The notes beneath the pieces were generated by a model. That model was not told the origin of the DNA and did no database searches. It was given only the letters and a program-made list of their open reading frames with translations. From Anthostomella pinea (taxonomy: Eukaryota > Ascomycota > Sordariomycetes > Xylariales > Xylariaceae), in the NCBI GenBank assembly GCA_963556695.1, contig CAUWAG010000012.1, forward strand, positions 1,798,001 to 1,862,000: a stretch of 64,000 bases of DNA, read 5' to 3'. How positions within the stretch are numbered: position 1 is the first letter of the stretch; the number at the start of each line of letters is the position of its first letter. A program made the position numbers and the translations under genes. Positions 22,342 through 33,403 of the stretch are shown here, one piece after another.

Positions 22342-23961
22342 GATTCCTAGTCTTCTGTATCCAACTTATACACTCATGCAATGAGACTGCTCCGCTTAGC
22401 CCCCACGGCTGCCTTGTCTGGATTTGATGCAGTCGGAAGGGCGCCAAGTTGATCTGCGTTGAGAACCATGAGGTGAAGCTTCGTCGTAAAACAGTATCAG
22501 TATGTCGAAGTATCGTACTCCTGTGAGGCAGCAGTAGGACTGGACAGCGATCATGCCTCCAGGGCTCCAGGGCTCTGTGTTACGCCATGCCGTCATTGGC
22601 TCGGCCCGCGGTCTGAAAGTGCACTATAGTGCTTCCGTCGCTGATGGTATGCTAGGAGAAGAGGTCAGCCCTGGCCCAAGGCCAGCCTATCAGCGTGGAG
22701 CACCCCTAGCTGGTCGTAAGCCCTAGCCAATCACGACTACAAGGCGGCCTCTTCAAAGCACAACCAGCTGAGCCCAGCGCTCTGGGACGAATGATAATTG
22801 AGGAAAGTCGGACTCGGAGAATTAAAGATGCTGGTCAGACGTGACCCCTGTCGTGAAATCCTACGCAACCCGGCAGAGCTGAGGGCACGCAGAGGCTTAC
22901 TCAACTATCGTTTCATCTCGTCCCGAACTCTGACATCCTATGAATCATTATGATCAATGCCGGCACTACCGCAAAATGGAGTGAGAGTTACCGATGACAT
23001 GATCGCGCGTGGCTCCCTCGCAGCCTTACCGTACCGCCTGCTGCAGATTTCGCTTTTATTTCGCTTTCATTTCGTTTAATTTCGCTCTCATTTCGCTTTC
23101 ACTCCGCGGTGTCACTACTTGTCAGTATGTACTCGGCATTATCGATCATACTGGGTAGTCCGAATATTGTGGCTCAAAGTGTGCGCCATGTCCGACTAGA
23201 GCTAGCTGATATCTTGACGCAGTCTGCTATTCTTCCCATAGATAGACATTATATATCGTCAATTTGCCCGTGACATCACCGTGGGAGAGTCCGCTTCGGA
23301 ATAGCCCCGGTAAGCGCTATCCAACCACTGGTCATGCTAGTATTCACTCCGGACACCCGTCGTATGATCGAACCATATCCACTCTTGGGATATAGAGATG
23401 CCTTGGCCGGTCCGAACCAGTACCAAGATACAGGCAGCTGTACCGCCGCTTCTCAGTGATGACGGAGTTTGAGGGGACCCCATGACAGAAGGAGCTTACG
23501 GACGAGTAGCTAGACATGACGAAACCGGATACCCAACACGAAAAAATCACCTCATAGCCGCCTAGAACTCGCGTTGCTGCAGATAGTGACTAACTTCCCG
23601 CCCATTAAGCAGCTGAATGAAAAGCGATTGACCAGCAATGGATTTCTGTAGTTGAAGAGAACACTTGCCTTGCCCTGTATCGAGAGCAAACACAAGCCTG
23701 ATGACAGGACTGAGGAGAATCCCGGCTACAAAAGACTAAGCCTTTGCCACTTCTGGCTCCACGCTGAATCATCGGTAGAACCTTGCCAAAAGACGCGGGT
23801 AACAAAGAAAACGGTCTGAGATGATGCTTGTCAGGAGTCTTTCCACTGGAGCGCACCTCAAAGAGATCAAGAGTGGTCTGCATTATCGTCAGCCACTCCA
23901 GATCACCTACGGCTTGTGGATTCCGAAAGTTGAACACACATAGCGCCACGGAAATTCGCGT
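22342..23961. other. Long intergenic region with an 11-bp tandem repeat
   Basis: No gene seen. At 23047-23101 five imperfect copies of atttcgctttc stand in tandem. Confidence 0.5.
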
Positions 23962-26315
23962 ATGACAGAAGCCAAAGCCATGTTCCCTATGACGACCGCC
24001 GAAAGCGATTTTGATCACGGGGTGGCGGAAGAAGGCCAGGTAACAGTGGCGTATGAATCTTTATCGAGCGGCGTCGCTGACATTGCTGATAATAGAAACT
24101 CTCGGATGATGTCTTCTGGAACGTGGCCAAAGACAACCTTGTAGATGCCAGATATGCATTTGCGCTTGCTATAGGCAGTCGGAGCCTCTGGGTAAACCTC
24201 GAGAACGAAGTATATAGAACAGACGTCCTACGGGCGAAGCGATACACGGAAGACAACACCAGCGTGAAACACGAGTTCATGCTGAGGTGTGAAAGAATTT
24301 ACAGATCATGGGCAGGAGATTTCGATCCTGATGGTGGAAGCTTCCCCGATGAAGAAGGTTGGGCGCACCCGTGGATTCAAGATTCCGATGACGAAACCAT
24401 ACAATCCCCAACAGAACGCTTGCCACCACCCAACAACCAGACGATCCTGCAACTCGCAGCCGTCTATGGCATGACTTCCACAGCAACCAAGGTCGTTGAG
24501 GTGGCAAAGCATGTCTCGATGGAGTACCTCGATCTCCAGAATCCGATCAATTTGCATGGAAGCGTTCATCTTGCGGCCATGTACGGCCATACCGAGATAC
24601 TCCGATTTTTGAAAGATAGCGGGTGTGACATGCAGGCCGTCAGTGGCTATCCATGCATGGCCATGCGACATTTGAGAAATGTCCTTCAACACATCAACCC
24701 TGATATCGTCTACATACACGATGGCTTATACTTGTTCGACCCGCGCAGGCCATTTGCCCTCAACGCGTTGGGCCTTGCAATCCTGCGAGGGCACGTGCAG
24801 CCTGCTCGGTTTCTGGTCGAGCTCTACGGCGACTCCAAAGTTGGATCATTAGACGATGATTACGACACAGAAAGTGAGGATTTAGAGGAAAGTGTTAAGG
24901 CCGAGCGCCTCGGGAACAACGACCAAGAGGACGGCGGTGCAGAGGGCGGGGTTTAGAAAACTGACGATCCAGAGGACGACGATATCTCCGTGGAGCACAT
25001 CGTCCCACCCTTCATCTAGCAGCCCTCATGGGAATGGCGGATATTGTCAGGACGCTACTAGAAAAGGGCGCAGACGTCAACATGGCCCGCTCACAGATCC
25101 AAAGAGTCACCCCTCTTATGTTGGCATTCGCTCACGAAGAAAACAAAGAGGTCGTGGATATCCTGATGGATCACGGAGCTGACGTCACGCTCAAAGACTC
25201 GCAGCGATGCAGTGCCTTGATCCATGCATTCGAGTTCTTCCAGCCAGAGCACGCTTGTTTCCTCATCTCAAAAGGCCTTCCTGTCGACGAGTGGGTGCAC
25301 TGCATCCACAACTGCTGCGTCTGTCTCTTAGTCTGAGGTGGGACAAGTTTCTGGAGTGCACCAAGCTCATCTTCCAGAATCACCCTGAACTGGACCAGGA
25401 TTTTATTAAAGAGAGCGTGCAGATTGCACTAAGTGGTAGCTGTAGATGTCAATTGTTGACTGATGAGTATCTCATTGCAAATGACATTGGCCTTGGTCTA
25501 CGAAGCCGGGAAGATTCAGATGACCAGATGACCGCTCGGTCAGCCCTCCATAGCGCAGCTGATAACGACGATATGCCTATTGAGCTGTTGGCCTCGCTTC
25601 TACAGAAACGCATCGGGGATGTAAATATCAAAAGCTGGAATGGTGAGACTCCTGCTTCGTTGGTGCTTGGCCATTGCCCGAAATACAGGTCCGAGAAGGT
25701 CACCCATTTTCTCAAGAACGGAGCTGATCCGTCTGTATGTGGGAACGAAAAGGGTCGTGCCATCTTGAAAGCCATCCAGGACGGTGTTTTTGATGAGGAA
25801 ATCAAGAAGATAGTTGATGGTATAGATGAGCGCAGCAAGGCTGAGGCCAAGCTAGGGAGGAGAAAAGAGAAAGGGATGATTACCTCGAGACCTGTAAAGA
25901 TCGCGACTATACTGAGCAAGAGGGACTGGCGCTGTGTGACCAAAAGTTTCCACTTACCGTTTTATGCCAGATCCAGCACATTTTCGGCGTGCCATTGAGC
26001 GAGATCCTGGCTCTCAAGGGCAAGGACATCGATGCAACTGCCGAGTTGGAACGTCTATATGCCGGGCGTACGCCTGAAGAAAAAGAGGCTTCTTACGTAG
26101 AGCACCCGGAAGCCCGAACGCCAGATATGACCGCTTGGGAAGAAGATGAAGACGAAGGAGAAAGTAGCCGAGCGGAGCCGAAGGGGAATGGCGGCTGTAG
26201 GCCTGCGTTTCGTATGGAAATAGCCCAAGCCAAAAGCCCGAGCGACGTGACTTTCAGGTTTCCACGGTTTAATCAGGACTCTAATCGAGCCCCAGACTGC
26301 AAAGGGCGTCATTGA
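23962..26315 (+). pseudogene. Ankyrin-repeat protein gene broken by several frame changes
   Basis: Exon 1 (23962..24039) joins 24096 through a 56-nt intron (gtaaca, branch gctgac, acceptor aatag) in continuous frame, giving MTEAKAMFPMTTAESDF then KLSDDVFWNVAKDNLVDARY. The frame then reaches a TAG at 24954. Ankyrin units are plain: TILQLAAVYGM, GSVHLAAMYGHTEILRFLKD and, in the next frame, PTLHLAALMGMADIVRTLLE followed by KGADVN. Reading must then step to a second frame (to 25336), a third (to about 25850) and a fourth (to 26315, ending DSNRAPDCKGRH). Each step is -1, the effect of a missing base. No splice pair explains these joins, because homology runs through them. The parts together suggest a protein of roughly 750 residues. 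It is probably a decayed accessory ankyrin gene; clustered assembly indels are the alternative. Confidence 0.7.
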
Positions 26316-26739
26316 TGGGAAAGACTCAAGTGTGCGACTTCACTTATTAGAAGGCTACAACGGTCTCTTGAGCATAGACCACGGGGTTCATAAGTCAAGA
26401 GAGTGAAGGTACAACACGCGAGATTTATGACAGCGAAAACGTTATACACCAAGTCATGGCCATGCTACTCATGTAGAGCCTGGCGATACGCCGTATCGAA
26501 AATATTCTGGACAATCCCCTGCCCCTGGACATTGGTACCCCGTGTAGACTACGTGACGCTCGATGCAAAGTGTAAAGCCAACGTCATCTGCAGAATACCT
26601 CAACAGTAACACTTAAAATCCGGTCGAGGAGATCGGGATAGGAAACAGCTAATGTCTAATGTCGCAGAGTGATGATTCAGGGCTCTCTAGCTTCAATTAG
26701 TCTCTTGAGACACAGGACCACAGTTCCATATAGTCATAA
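26316..26739. other. Intergenic region
   Basis: About 420 bases with no coding signal between the ankyrin pseudogene and the LINE fragment. Confidence 0.4.
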
Positions 26740-27176
26740 GACATGGCGACTTTGCAAGATACCACGAACGCTTTGGGCATACAGACTCGAATGATCACTG
26801 CAGTTGTGGTGAGAAGAAAACACCGCAACACATTTTCTTTTGTAAGAGGCTGGGGAAAAATCGGCTGCTGCCCAGGTACTCGCCTAGGGCAGCTTGTTTA
26901 CAATACTTAGGGAGAGGAGCACAAAATAGGCAAAATTCGTGGAGAGGAGCAAATTCTTTTCATCAATCTGCCCTCAATAGATAGCTGTTCTTGAAGGACC
27001 AGATAGATGACCCAAGGTCATACCGCCGCAACAACGGGGATGGGCTCGTGAGCGGGACTGACTGTACTTATTATCTTGATACCTCCACAACCCTGCGATG
27101 CAGAGGCTCTGGGAGGCGTGGTTTGCACTACTGAGGAGCAATCCCACACGTTAAATACAAAACAAACAAACAAACA
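26740..27176 (+). mobile_element. 5'-truncated LINE 3' end with (CAAA)n tail
   Basis: This segment matches, in opposite orientation, the LINE at 62060-64000; for example gaggctctgggaggcgtgg (about 27100) and its complement near 62140. It preserves the end of ORF2: GDFARYHERFGHTDSN, then the CCHC-like knuckle CSCGEKKTPQHIFFCKRLG, and runs to a TAG at about 26983. After the shared end ttaaatacaa come CAAA repeats (27160-27176). Homology begins abruptly at about 26740, as expected for a 5'-truncated target-primed insertion. Unlike the larger copy, the knuckle frame here carries no stop. Confidence 0.85.
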
Positions 27177-28001
27177 TAAAAGGAATAAACATGATGACAC
27201 GCGCCCGAGTAGTCCTGATCACCTCCATGAAATGAATCTGACCTGATTAATAGATACGAGGTCATTGCGAACAAACCGATGGAGAAGGTGGGGGGTGAGG
27301 AGGCGATGCTCCTCAGCCAGTGCGAATGGCTCGACCACCTCTTATACCAGCCCCAAACAACATTAGTCAACATAGACGTATAGGACAACTCAAGAATAAG
27401 CTGACCAGAACACAAGACTATATTCTCTACCATCAGGAAGAGCAACCCTCTGCTGAGTCATTGAGATAGGAACACCAACGGGCTGGTTTGGATTGTCGTC
27501 GGCCCCCCGAAGCTCCCCCCCCTTTTCGCGGCCAGATGCGGGGTACTCGGCCGGAAGCATGGGTTCCACTTAAATGGCACGCAGCTGGCCCAAGCGTTCG
27601 GGTCGCAAAGAATCGGAAGGTTGGGCGGGCAGCATCGTGCCACCATTCCCTTGACGATGTAATGGCTATTTGAATTATGAAACTGGCATGACCAGGACGC
27701 GCGATCCATCTAATAAGAAAATGCGGTGGTCGATCCGCCGATCGATGCGCTGCATGGATGGCCTCGCGCGGTGCGGGTTCCTGCATCTCAGCCACTTGAA
27801 TTTTCCAACGTGGAGGCTGGGCTGCTGGGCCGGCAAACCAACCACCTCAGCGAAACTTAAGGCATCAATTGAGACGACCTGTCGCTTCTCACAATTCTCC
27901 CTCTCATCTCACATTCCAGTGACTCAGGCCTCAGGCATCAATCATATTATCTTATCTCATCATCTCTTTGTGCATCTTGTGCGACTTGTCTGTCTCATCT
28001 C
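27177..28001. other. Intergenic region / promoter of the next gene
   Basis: No supported gene. Pyrimidine-rich, ctcatct-repeating sequence at 27890-28000 precedes the ATG at 28002 and looks like a transcription start and leader region. Confidence 0.5.
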
Positions 28002-29060
28002 ATGGACCCCTACTCAGCCGCCATGAACTCGCCCACCCGCCCGCGCCAACAACAACAACCACAATCCCCGCGCGACATCGACCCGGGGCACGGTGGCCAC
28101 CGCAGAAACGACTCCTCCCGCTTCGACAGCCACGACGACTTCTACGCCTTCCTGGACAGCAACAGAGGGCCTCCTCCCCCCGGCGCCACCAATCCCAATT
28201 CCGGAGCGCCGATGCAGCCGCCAATGCAAGCGCCAATGCCTCATCAATCAGCCCAGAATCAGATGCAGCAGGGGCAGCGTTTGCCGCCCGTGCCGCAGGC
28301 CAACCAGAGCAGACCGCCCGTGACAAACTCGTTCCCTGAGCGGTCGCGACCCCCTTCCAACACCGGCAGTCGGTCTGAGGAGATGCTCGTGGACAAGAAC
28401 CCCGGTGCCAAGGTCGCGCGCCAGAACGGCCGGCGCACGACTGGAAACAAGCCCTCATCAGCGCCGCGCCCCACTACGCGAGCCGGCTCGCCACCCGGAC
28501 CGTCGCAATGGTCAGGCGGCTCCTCACCCAACCAGTCGGGCAACCAGCACAGTCGCCCCGTCTCCTCCGACGATGCCAAGGCTCTGGACGCCGCGGCGTC
28601 GATCCAGCGGCTCAAGAGCCCTAGCGTTATGGACTCGGTGCTGCAGCCGCTCGGCCAGAAGGTGCACGAGTACGAGATCCTGATGCACCAGGAGCAGGAC
28701 CAGATGTCGCGCCTGGACGAGGAGATCCGCGCGCTGCAGGACCGCCGCGCCGAGGCCGAGGTGCGCTTCATCGAGGCCAAGAGCAAGCACGACGACTACC
28801 GCCGCCAGTACCAGGACGTCGAGCAGGCGATGCGGGGCGCGGCGCCCCTGCAGAGAGAGCCGACGTCGCGACCGCAGACGCAGCAACGACAGATCCCCAT
28901 TCACCACGAGGAAGATGATGACGAGGACGACCTTGAGGATGATATGAGTCCGCCGTACAACCACAACCGGCGGATCCACTCACAGCAGTCGTTCGGCAGG
29001 ACGTCGCAGAAGGGGAAGCCGAACCGGTTCCGGTTCAGCCTCTTTGGTGGAGATCGGTGA
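28002..29060 (+). CDS. Disordered protein with central coiled coil
   Basis: Single exon, 352 residues, starting MDPYSAAMNSPTRPRQQQ. Residues 1-200 are low complexity, rich in Pro, Gln, Ser and Asn. A helical coiled-coil segment lies at about 205-285: IQRLKSPSVMDSVLQPLGQK, then EEIRALQDRRAEAEVRFIEA. An acidic run (HHEEDDDEDDLEDD) at about 302-315 and a basic end (KGKPNRFRFSLFGGDR) follow. The clean long frame, high third-position GC and good start suggest a real gene. The layout suits a scaffold or adaptor, but I do not recognise the family and no enzymatic motif is present. Confidence 0.75.
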   Translation: MDPYSAAMNSPTRPRQQQQPQSPRDIDPGHGGHRRNDSSRFDSHDDFYAFLDSNRGPPPPGATNPNSGAPMQPPMQAPMPHQSAQNQMQQGQRLPPVPQANQSRPPVTNSFPERSRPPSNTGSRSEEMLVDKNPGAKVARQNGRRTTGNKPSSAPRPTTRAGSPPGPSQWSGGSSPNQSGNQHSRPVSSDDAKALDAAASIQRLKSPSVMDSVLQPLGQKVHEYEILMHQEQDQMSRLDEEIRALQDRRAEAEVRFIEAKSKHDDYRRQYQDVEQAMRGAAPLQREPTSRPQTQQRQIPIHHEEDDDEDDLEDDMSPPYNHNRRIHSQQSFGRTSQKGKPNRFRFSLFGGDR

Positions 29061-30937
29061 TCTTGGGGTTCTGGATGGCACGCGCAACGAGTTTCGATGA
29101 TTGACGAATGAATACACATGTTTGAGTATGATGGTTTGCAATGAGGATACAATGGTAGACTGGAAGGAGGCGATAGGAAACGATACTTGCATGGCAAACT
29201 GGTAATAGAGTAGATGCGACATGTGCCATGGCTTGTGGCAAGTACATACATCGATGGTTCAAACACCAGCATAATACATCTCTGGATTCGCTTCTACCTT
29301 CTTGACCTGGTAATCCCCCCGTATGCTCGGCTCGTGGTGACATTCGCAAACGTGAAATGGTGGTTGTACAGTAGCCCAGCTTTGCTTCGCTAGCGAGCTT
29401 GCTTCATCTTGTGTGGTTTCTTTCGTATCTTGCCCCACGCGAAACAGAGTGGGGGCTGTGCATGAGAACATATCGACTATTGAAATTCAAACAGCGGCGA
29501 ACGTGCATGTATCTACAGCAAGTCGACAGAACGTACCAGAAGAGACCAACTTAGCCGGACACTTTAAAGCAAGGTCGCATAAATCCATGTATGCCCGAGA
29601 GTAGGTTAAATACCTAAAAGAAAGATGTCAAGCTGTGAAGGTGGGACGGGATGCCGATCATAGCTACCACCCATATGCACTGCACCAGATCAGATCTACC
29701 AATAGATTTAAAAAATAGAAAAACATACATAACTACAAAAAGCTCAATCTACCTACCATTCGATCCATATAGGCGGACTCGACCTGAGTTTCCCCACATA
29801 CATGGAGACCGCCACCACAGCCCAGGATCGAACAGTAAACCTACGAAAACCCCCGTGAAGGGGTTTGTCTCATTCCCCGCTACACCAGTTGGCCGGATGG
29901 GGTCGGCAAGTGGTATGGGGGAGGATGAAAGACTTGGCTTTTTTTACGGTACATATAGCCTCCAGGGCTGGGGATGTGGTTGCTACCTAGGGAACTGGGA
30001 CCTGACCTGACCTGACCTGAGGCACTCCGCCCCAACCCCTAGTGAGCCTCGCAATTCTGTTTGCGCCGCGCATGAGTTAGCATATCAGCCCATAATCCTC
30101 ACCGCGGACGTGTGCAGCTTTCTCCCTGAACGCGTGCACATCGCGATCCAAGAACCGCCGGCTGAGCATGCGAGTTTATTGACGATTTCCTACCGGGCAC
30201 TTGTACATGATGTATGACCACATCCCGCTCATGAAGTCGAAGTCCACGACACCAAAGAGAAGAGCCCGCGTCCCATTCCCAGAGCCGATCCCCGAACCCA
30301 ACACAAGTCAGCGGGAGGCCGAAAGCGACCCCGATCGAACACCCACCAGGCCGCCGTGAGAAGGCTCTCGTACCGTACTCAGACATCCACTGACGTTTTC
30401 CAAGTACTTCCATATAGTCTACACCATGTCTCTTCAGAACTAGAACTCGAGCCAGGTGCGCGGCTCACATGCCCGAGTCTCTAACGCGAGGCAATACCCG
30501 AAGCTCGCAAGTGCCTTCGCAGTACCTTACTTTGAGGGCAATCAGCAACCAGATAGAGGATGAGCCAGTCTATATTGAACACTACGTCTTATTTAAATGG
30601 AAGGAAGTCTCGAATACGGTATTTCAGACGGACAAGACCATCACAGGGGTAAAGGGCAGCGGTGAAACAAGACTAAGCCCCCTGCCCCTATTTCAGTCCA
30701 ATCCCCTTGGCATCAATCAACACATATTAATCACTGGCTTATCCGTTCCCAGTCAGTCTCAGCACACCAATTCTTAGCTCTCACTACAGTCTATTTTTCG
30801 TTTCTCTAATCCCACATTGTCGCGAAGCAGATTTGTCTCTACTGCAAGTGATCTCGCGCTTTATAGCAAACATTGTCTTCACCCCATGACGTTGTCATCT
30901 CAAATCAGGAAGCCCTAGACCCCAAGATTCAAAGGTC
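29061..30937. other. Intergenic region
   Basis: About 1.9 kb without a supported gene. A short cctga pentamer repeat (gacctgacctgacctgacctgagg) lies at about 29999-30022. The remaining open frames are short and featureless. Confidence 0.5.
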
Positions 30938-31780
30938 TCACATCAGATCTTCCTCGCTCTCGTCATTCTCCGAATTCTCATCGCATCCGCCTCCGATCGG
31001 GATGCGGCACTCCGGACACTCGGTGGTCGCCTTACTCGTAGGGTCCGAGGCACCGCGACCCGCCGCGGTGAAAGGGTGTCCGTTCTTACAAGTATACCAG
31101 GTATCCTTGCCATAGGTCATGGCTTCCGTTGCTATCCACGCTCTGCGTCTCTCGTGGGCTTTGTTGGGATCGTGTACGGGAGGAGTCTGCAGCATCCCTT
31201 GAGAAAGCTTTAAGTCCTCACGCAGATGCTTTGCTGTCGGATAGTAGTCCACCAACGACTCGGCCAGGAAGACGTGTTCCCTCGCCTGTTCCACAAGCTG
31301 ATCCGTCGTGTTTGATCCATTAGCGGGAGTCTCTTCAGAGAAGGGGTGAGCCAATCTTGTAAGTGCTACTAGTTGCACATAGAAGATGTGGCCCTCAACC
31401 CTCTCACGAATGTACTTATTCTCTTCAGCCAATCGAATCAGCTTAACGCAATCTTCCAGTGCGCTTGAAAGGTCCAACGTTATGTTCGTCATATGGTGTG
31501 CTGCCTTCTGACGAAGTTGCATGAAGTCTGTTAGCATCATCACGTAACAACGTAGGAGAATGCTTCCAGCCCCGATAAGCCCACGGGTTCGAACATTGGA
31601 CGTGTCGGGGTCATGCACTGCTCCCTCTGCATAGCGCGGGTCGCGCTTCGTAGCGTCGAGGACGCGCTGGAAATTCATCTCCTCGAGGGAGACATTTCCG
31701 ACGCGTCTTGCGAAGGCGTGGTAGAGTTCAACTAGTGGCGAATACCGGTTGTACCCCACCCAGTGGTGGATGGCCATCAA
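30938..31780 (-). pseudogene. 3' remnant of ZNFX1-like (NFX1-type) gene with RZ-type zinc finger
   Basis: About 280 residues on the minus strand, open from 31780 and with ATG at about 31777, next to the LTR that starts at about 31803. The last 60 residues hold WYTCKNGHPFTAAGRG, then TECPECRIPIGG. This Cys-x-Asn-Gly-His-Pro-Phe ... CPEC ... IGG layout is that of the RZ finger shared by RNF213 and ZNFX1 proteins. The upstream part (RVLDATKRDPRYAEGAV) is helical and matches the region between helicase/zinc fingers and RZ finger in fungal NFX1-type proteins. The helicase core and NF-X1 fingers expected before it are missing. The N-terminal part of such a protein lies on the same strand at 35665-36470, beyond a retrotransposon, so this is the 3' part of a disrupted gene. 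Known family members act in antiviral RNA sensing or small-RNA inheritance. Confidence 0.75.
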
Positions 31781-31802
31781 TTGATCGTTGCGTTCACCAA
31801 TG

Positions 31803-32010
31803 TGTTACGGTATTACGTAATACCTCCACATATTCATGTACATATATACCCCTAGCTTCCCCGTTCTCTTCTGACCTTGCCTCTTCTTCCTTAGATATTG
31901 TTGAATCTAGATATTTCATACCATCAGCCCTGACCAGCGCAGCTGCAGGCCTGATTGTCACATAGATTCAATAATATCTCTTTTCTTACTATGCTACCGT
32001 AGTATATCAT
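31803..32010 (+). repeat. Probable 5' LTR of gypsy-type element
   Basis: Begins TGTTACGGTATTACG immediately where ZNFX1 homology stops, and ends near ctaccgtagtatatca. The TG...CA layout and position just upstream of gag support an LTR. The 3' boundary is approximate, because no second LTR is left for comparison. Confidence 0.5.
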
Positions 32011-32054
32011 ACCCCTGGCTCTAAAGCAACGCGACCTGGACGCCCGTGCTATAG

Positions 32055-33323
32055 ATGTCCAACGACCAGATCGAAGGCCTCGCCGACTCTGTTTCCCAGT
32101 TCGATATCACCTCTACCGAGAGACTCCCACGCGAGACAGGAAGAGAGCGCCAAAGCACCAATACAGGTACAAATATCACCGCGCACAAAGAATCTGCTTC
32201 TGTCTCGGCACTGTCTGACAGCTATCAATGGTCTATTGGCCTTGACGCGTCACCAGGCCCCACACAGCCATATCACGGCCCCCACGCAAACCCACCTGCC
32301 ATCCCTACCATGGGACCACCTCTTGTCCTGAAGCGCGCCGCCGGCGCCAGACTGTTCGGAGACTGGCCAGCCTGGTCTGGCGATCGCGCCACCTACCTCA
32401 CACACCACCTCACACTGAGGAGCATCATCTTTAATGAGGAACTCCACGATACTCTCGGGAACAACCAACACGTATACAATTCCGTATACCGCAGCATCCC
32501 TGAGACACACAAGGTCAGAGTTACCGGCTGGATTCAAGACCGCCTCGAAAACCCGTCCCTTGCATGGAATATCGAGGATTGGCTTACCGTCCTGGAGGCG
32601 GCCTTCCTGCCTCGGGATGCCCAGGAACGCGCCTTTCGCCAGTTGTATACCGTTCGCCAAGGACACGCCCAACCGCTAGCCGAGTTTCTGGCTGCCTTTG
32701 ATGCCCTTTGTTCATAAGCCCGCAAGTTAGCCCTGACCGGGCCAGCCAAGGTCCACACAGCCACGGAGGCATTCGCCCCCTACCTGTGCAGGGCTCTGGC
32801 CAACCAGCTCGAAATTTCCCGCACGGAATACGAGCCGTTCATCGCCAAGGCACAGGCTCTAGCCAATAACCTAGAGGCACTGCCAGAATTCCACTCCTCT
32901 AAGGGCGCGCAGAAGGAGTGGTATATTACCGACAAAATCAACCCCAACATCATGGCCCCAACTCAAGGAGGCATACCGAATCAGGCAGACCCTGGAGGCG
33001 TTCCCGCAGGGGCTGTCGACGCCAGTGGCAACATGTACATGGGCGGGACGCCGGGCGTTGTCGGGAACCTCGAGACCAGGCTGTTCAACATCGAGCACCG
33101 CATCGGAGGACGACAAGGACACGGGCGCACGAGGGACACACGTCCAAAGGCACCACCTATCACGGCTACAGAGTATCGCAACCGCGAATCTGCTGGACGA
33201 TATATCCGCTGCGGCAAGAATCCATTGCATAGGTTTAGTGACTGTGATTATACAGGCTTTGCTCACCACCCTCTGGCTGTCAGCAGCAATGACAGCACGT
33301 CATCCGGTTTGTCAAAAGACTAG
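32055..33323 (+). pseudogene. gag of gypsy-type retrotransposon, one in-frame stop
   Basis: One frame from MSNDQIEGLADSVSQ to 33323, broken by TAA at 32715-32717. The capsid-like middle (ERAFRQLYTVRQGHAQPLAE, FLAAFDALC) is typical of Ty3/gypsy gag. A zinc-knuckle-like segment near the end (RCGKNPLHRFSDC) lacks the first cysteine of the usual CCHC box. The stop fits Gln CAA changed to TAA. Confidence 0.75.
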
Positions 33324-33403
33324 CCTCTGAGCGAAGTCGAGCTCAGAGGCCAAACACGGATATTTTCAGAGAGAATCTGCACCAGTCACTGTCACAAGAA
33401 CAG

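Noticed and set aside
24873..24972. Intron (gtgagg ... actgac ... tccag) to rescue the ankyrin frame
   Set aside because: It has good signals, but the resulting phase leads into the frame that stops at 25017, not into the frame with the next ankyrin unit.
28000..28786. Long minus-strand frames opposite the disordered coiled-coil gene
   Set aside because: High GC in the sense third positions removes stops from the complement. No start context or family signal.
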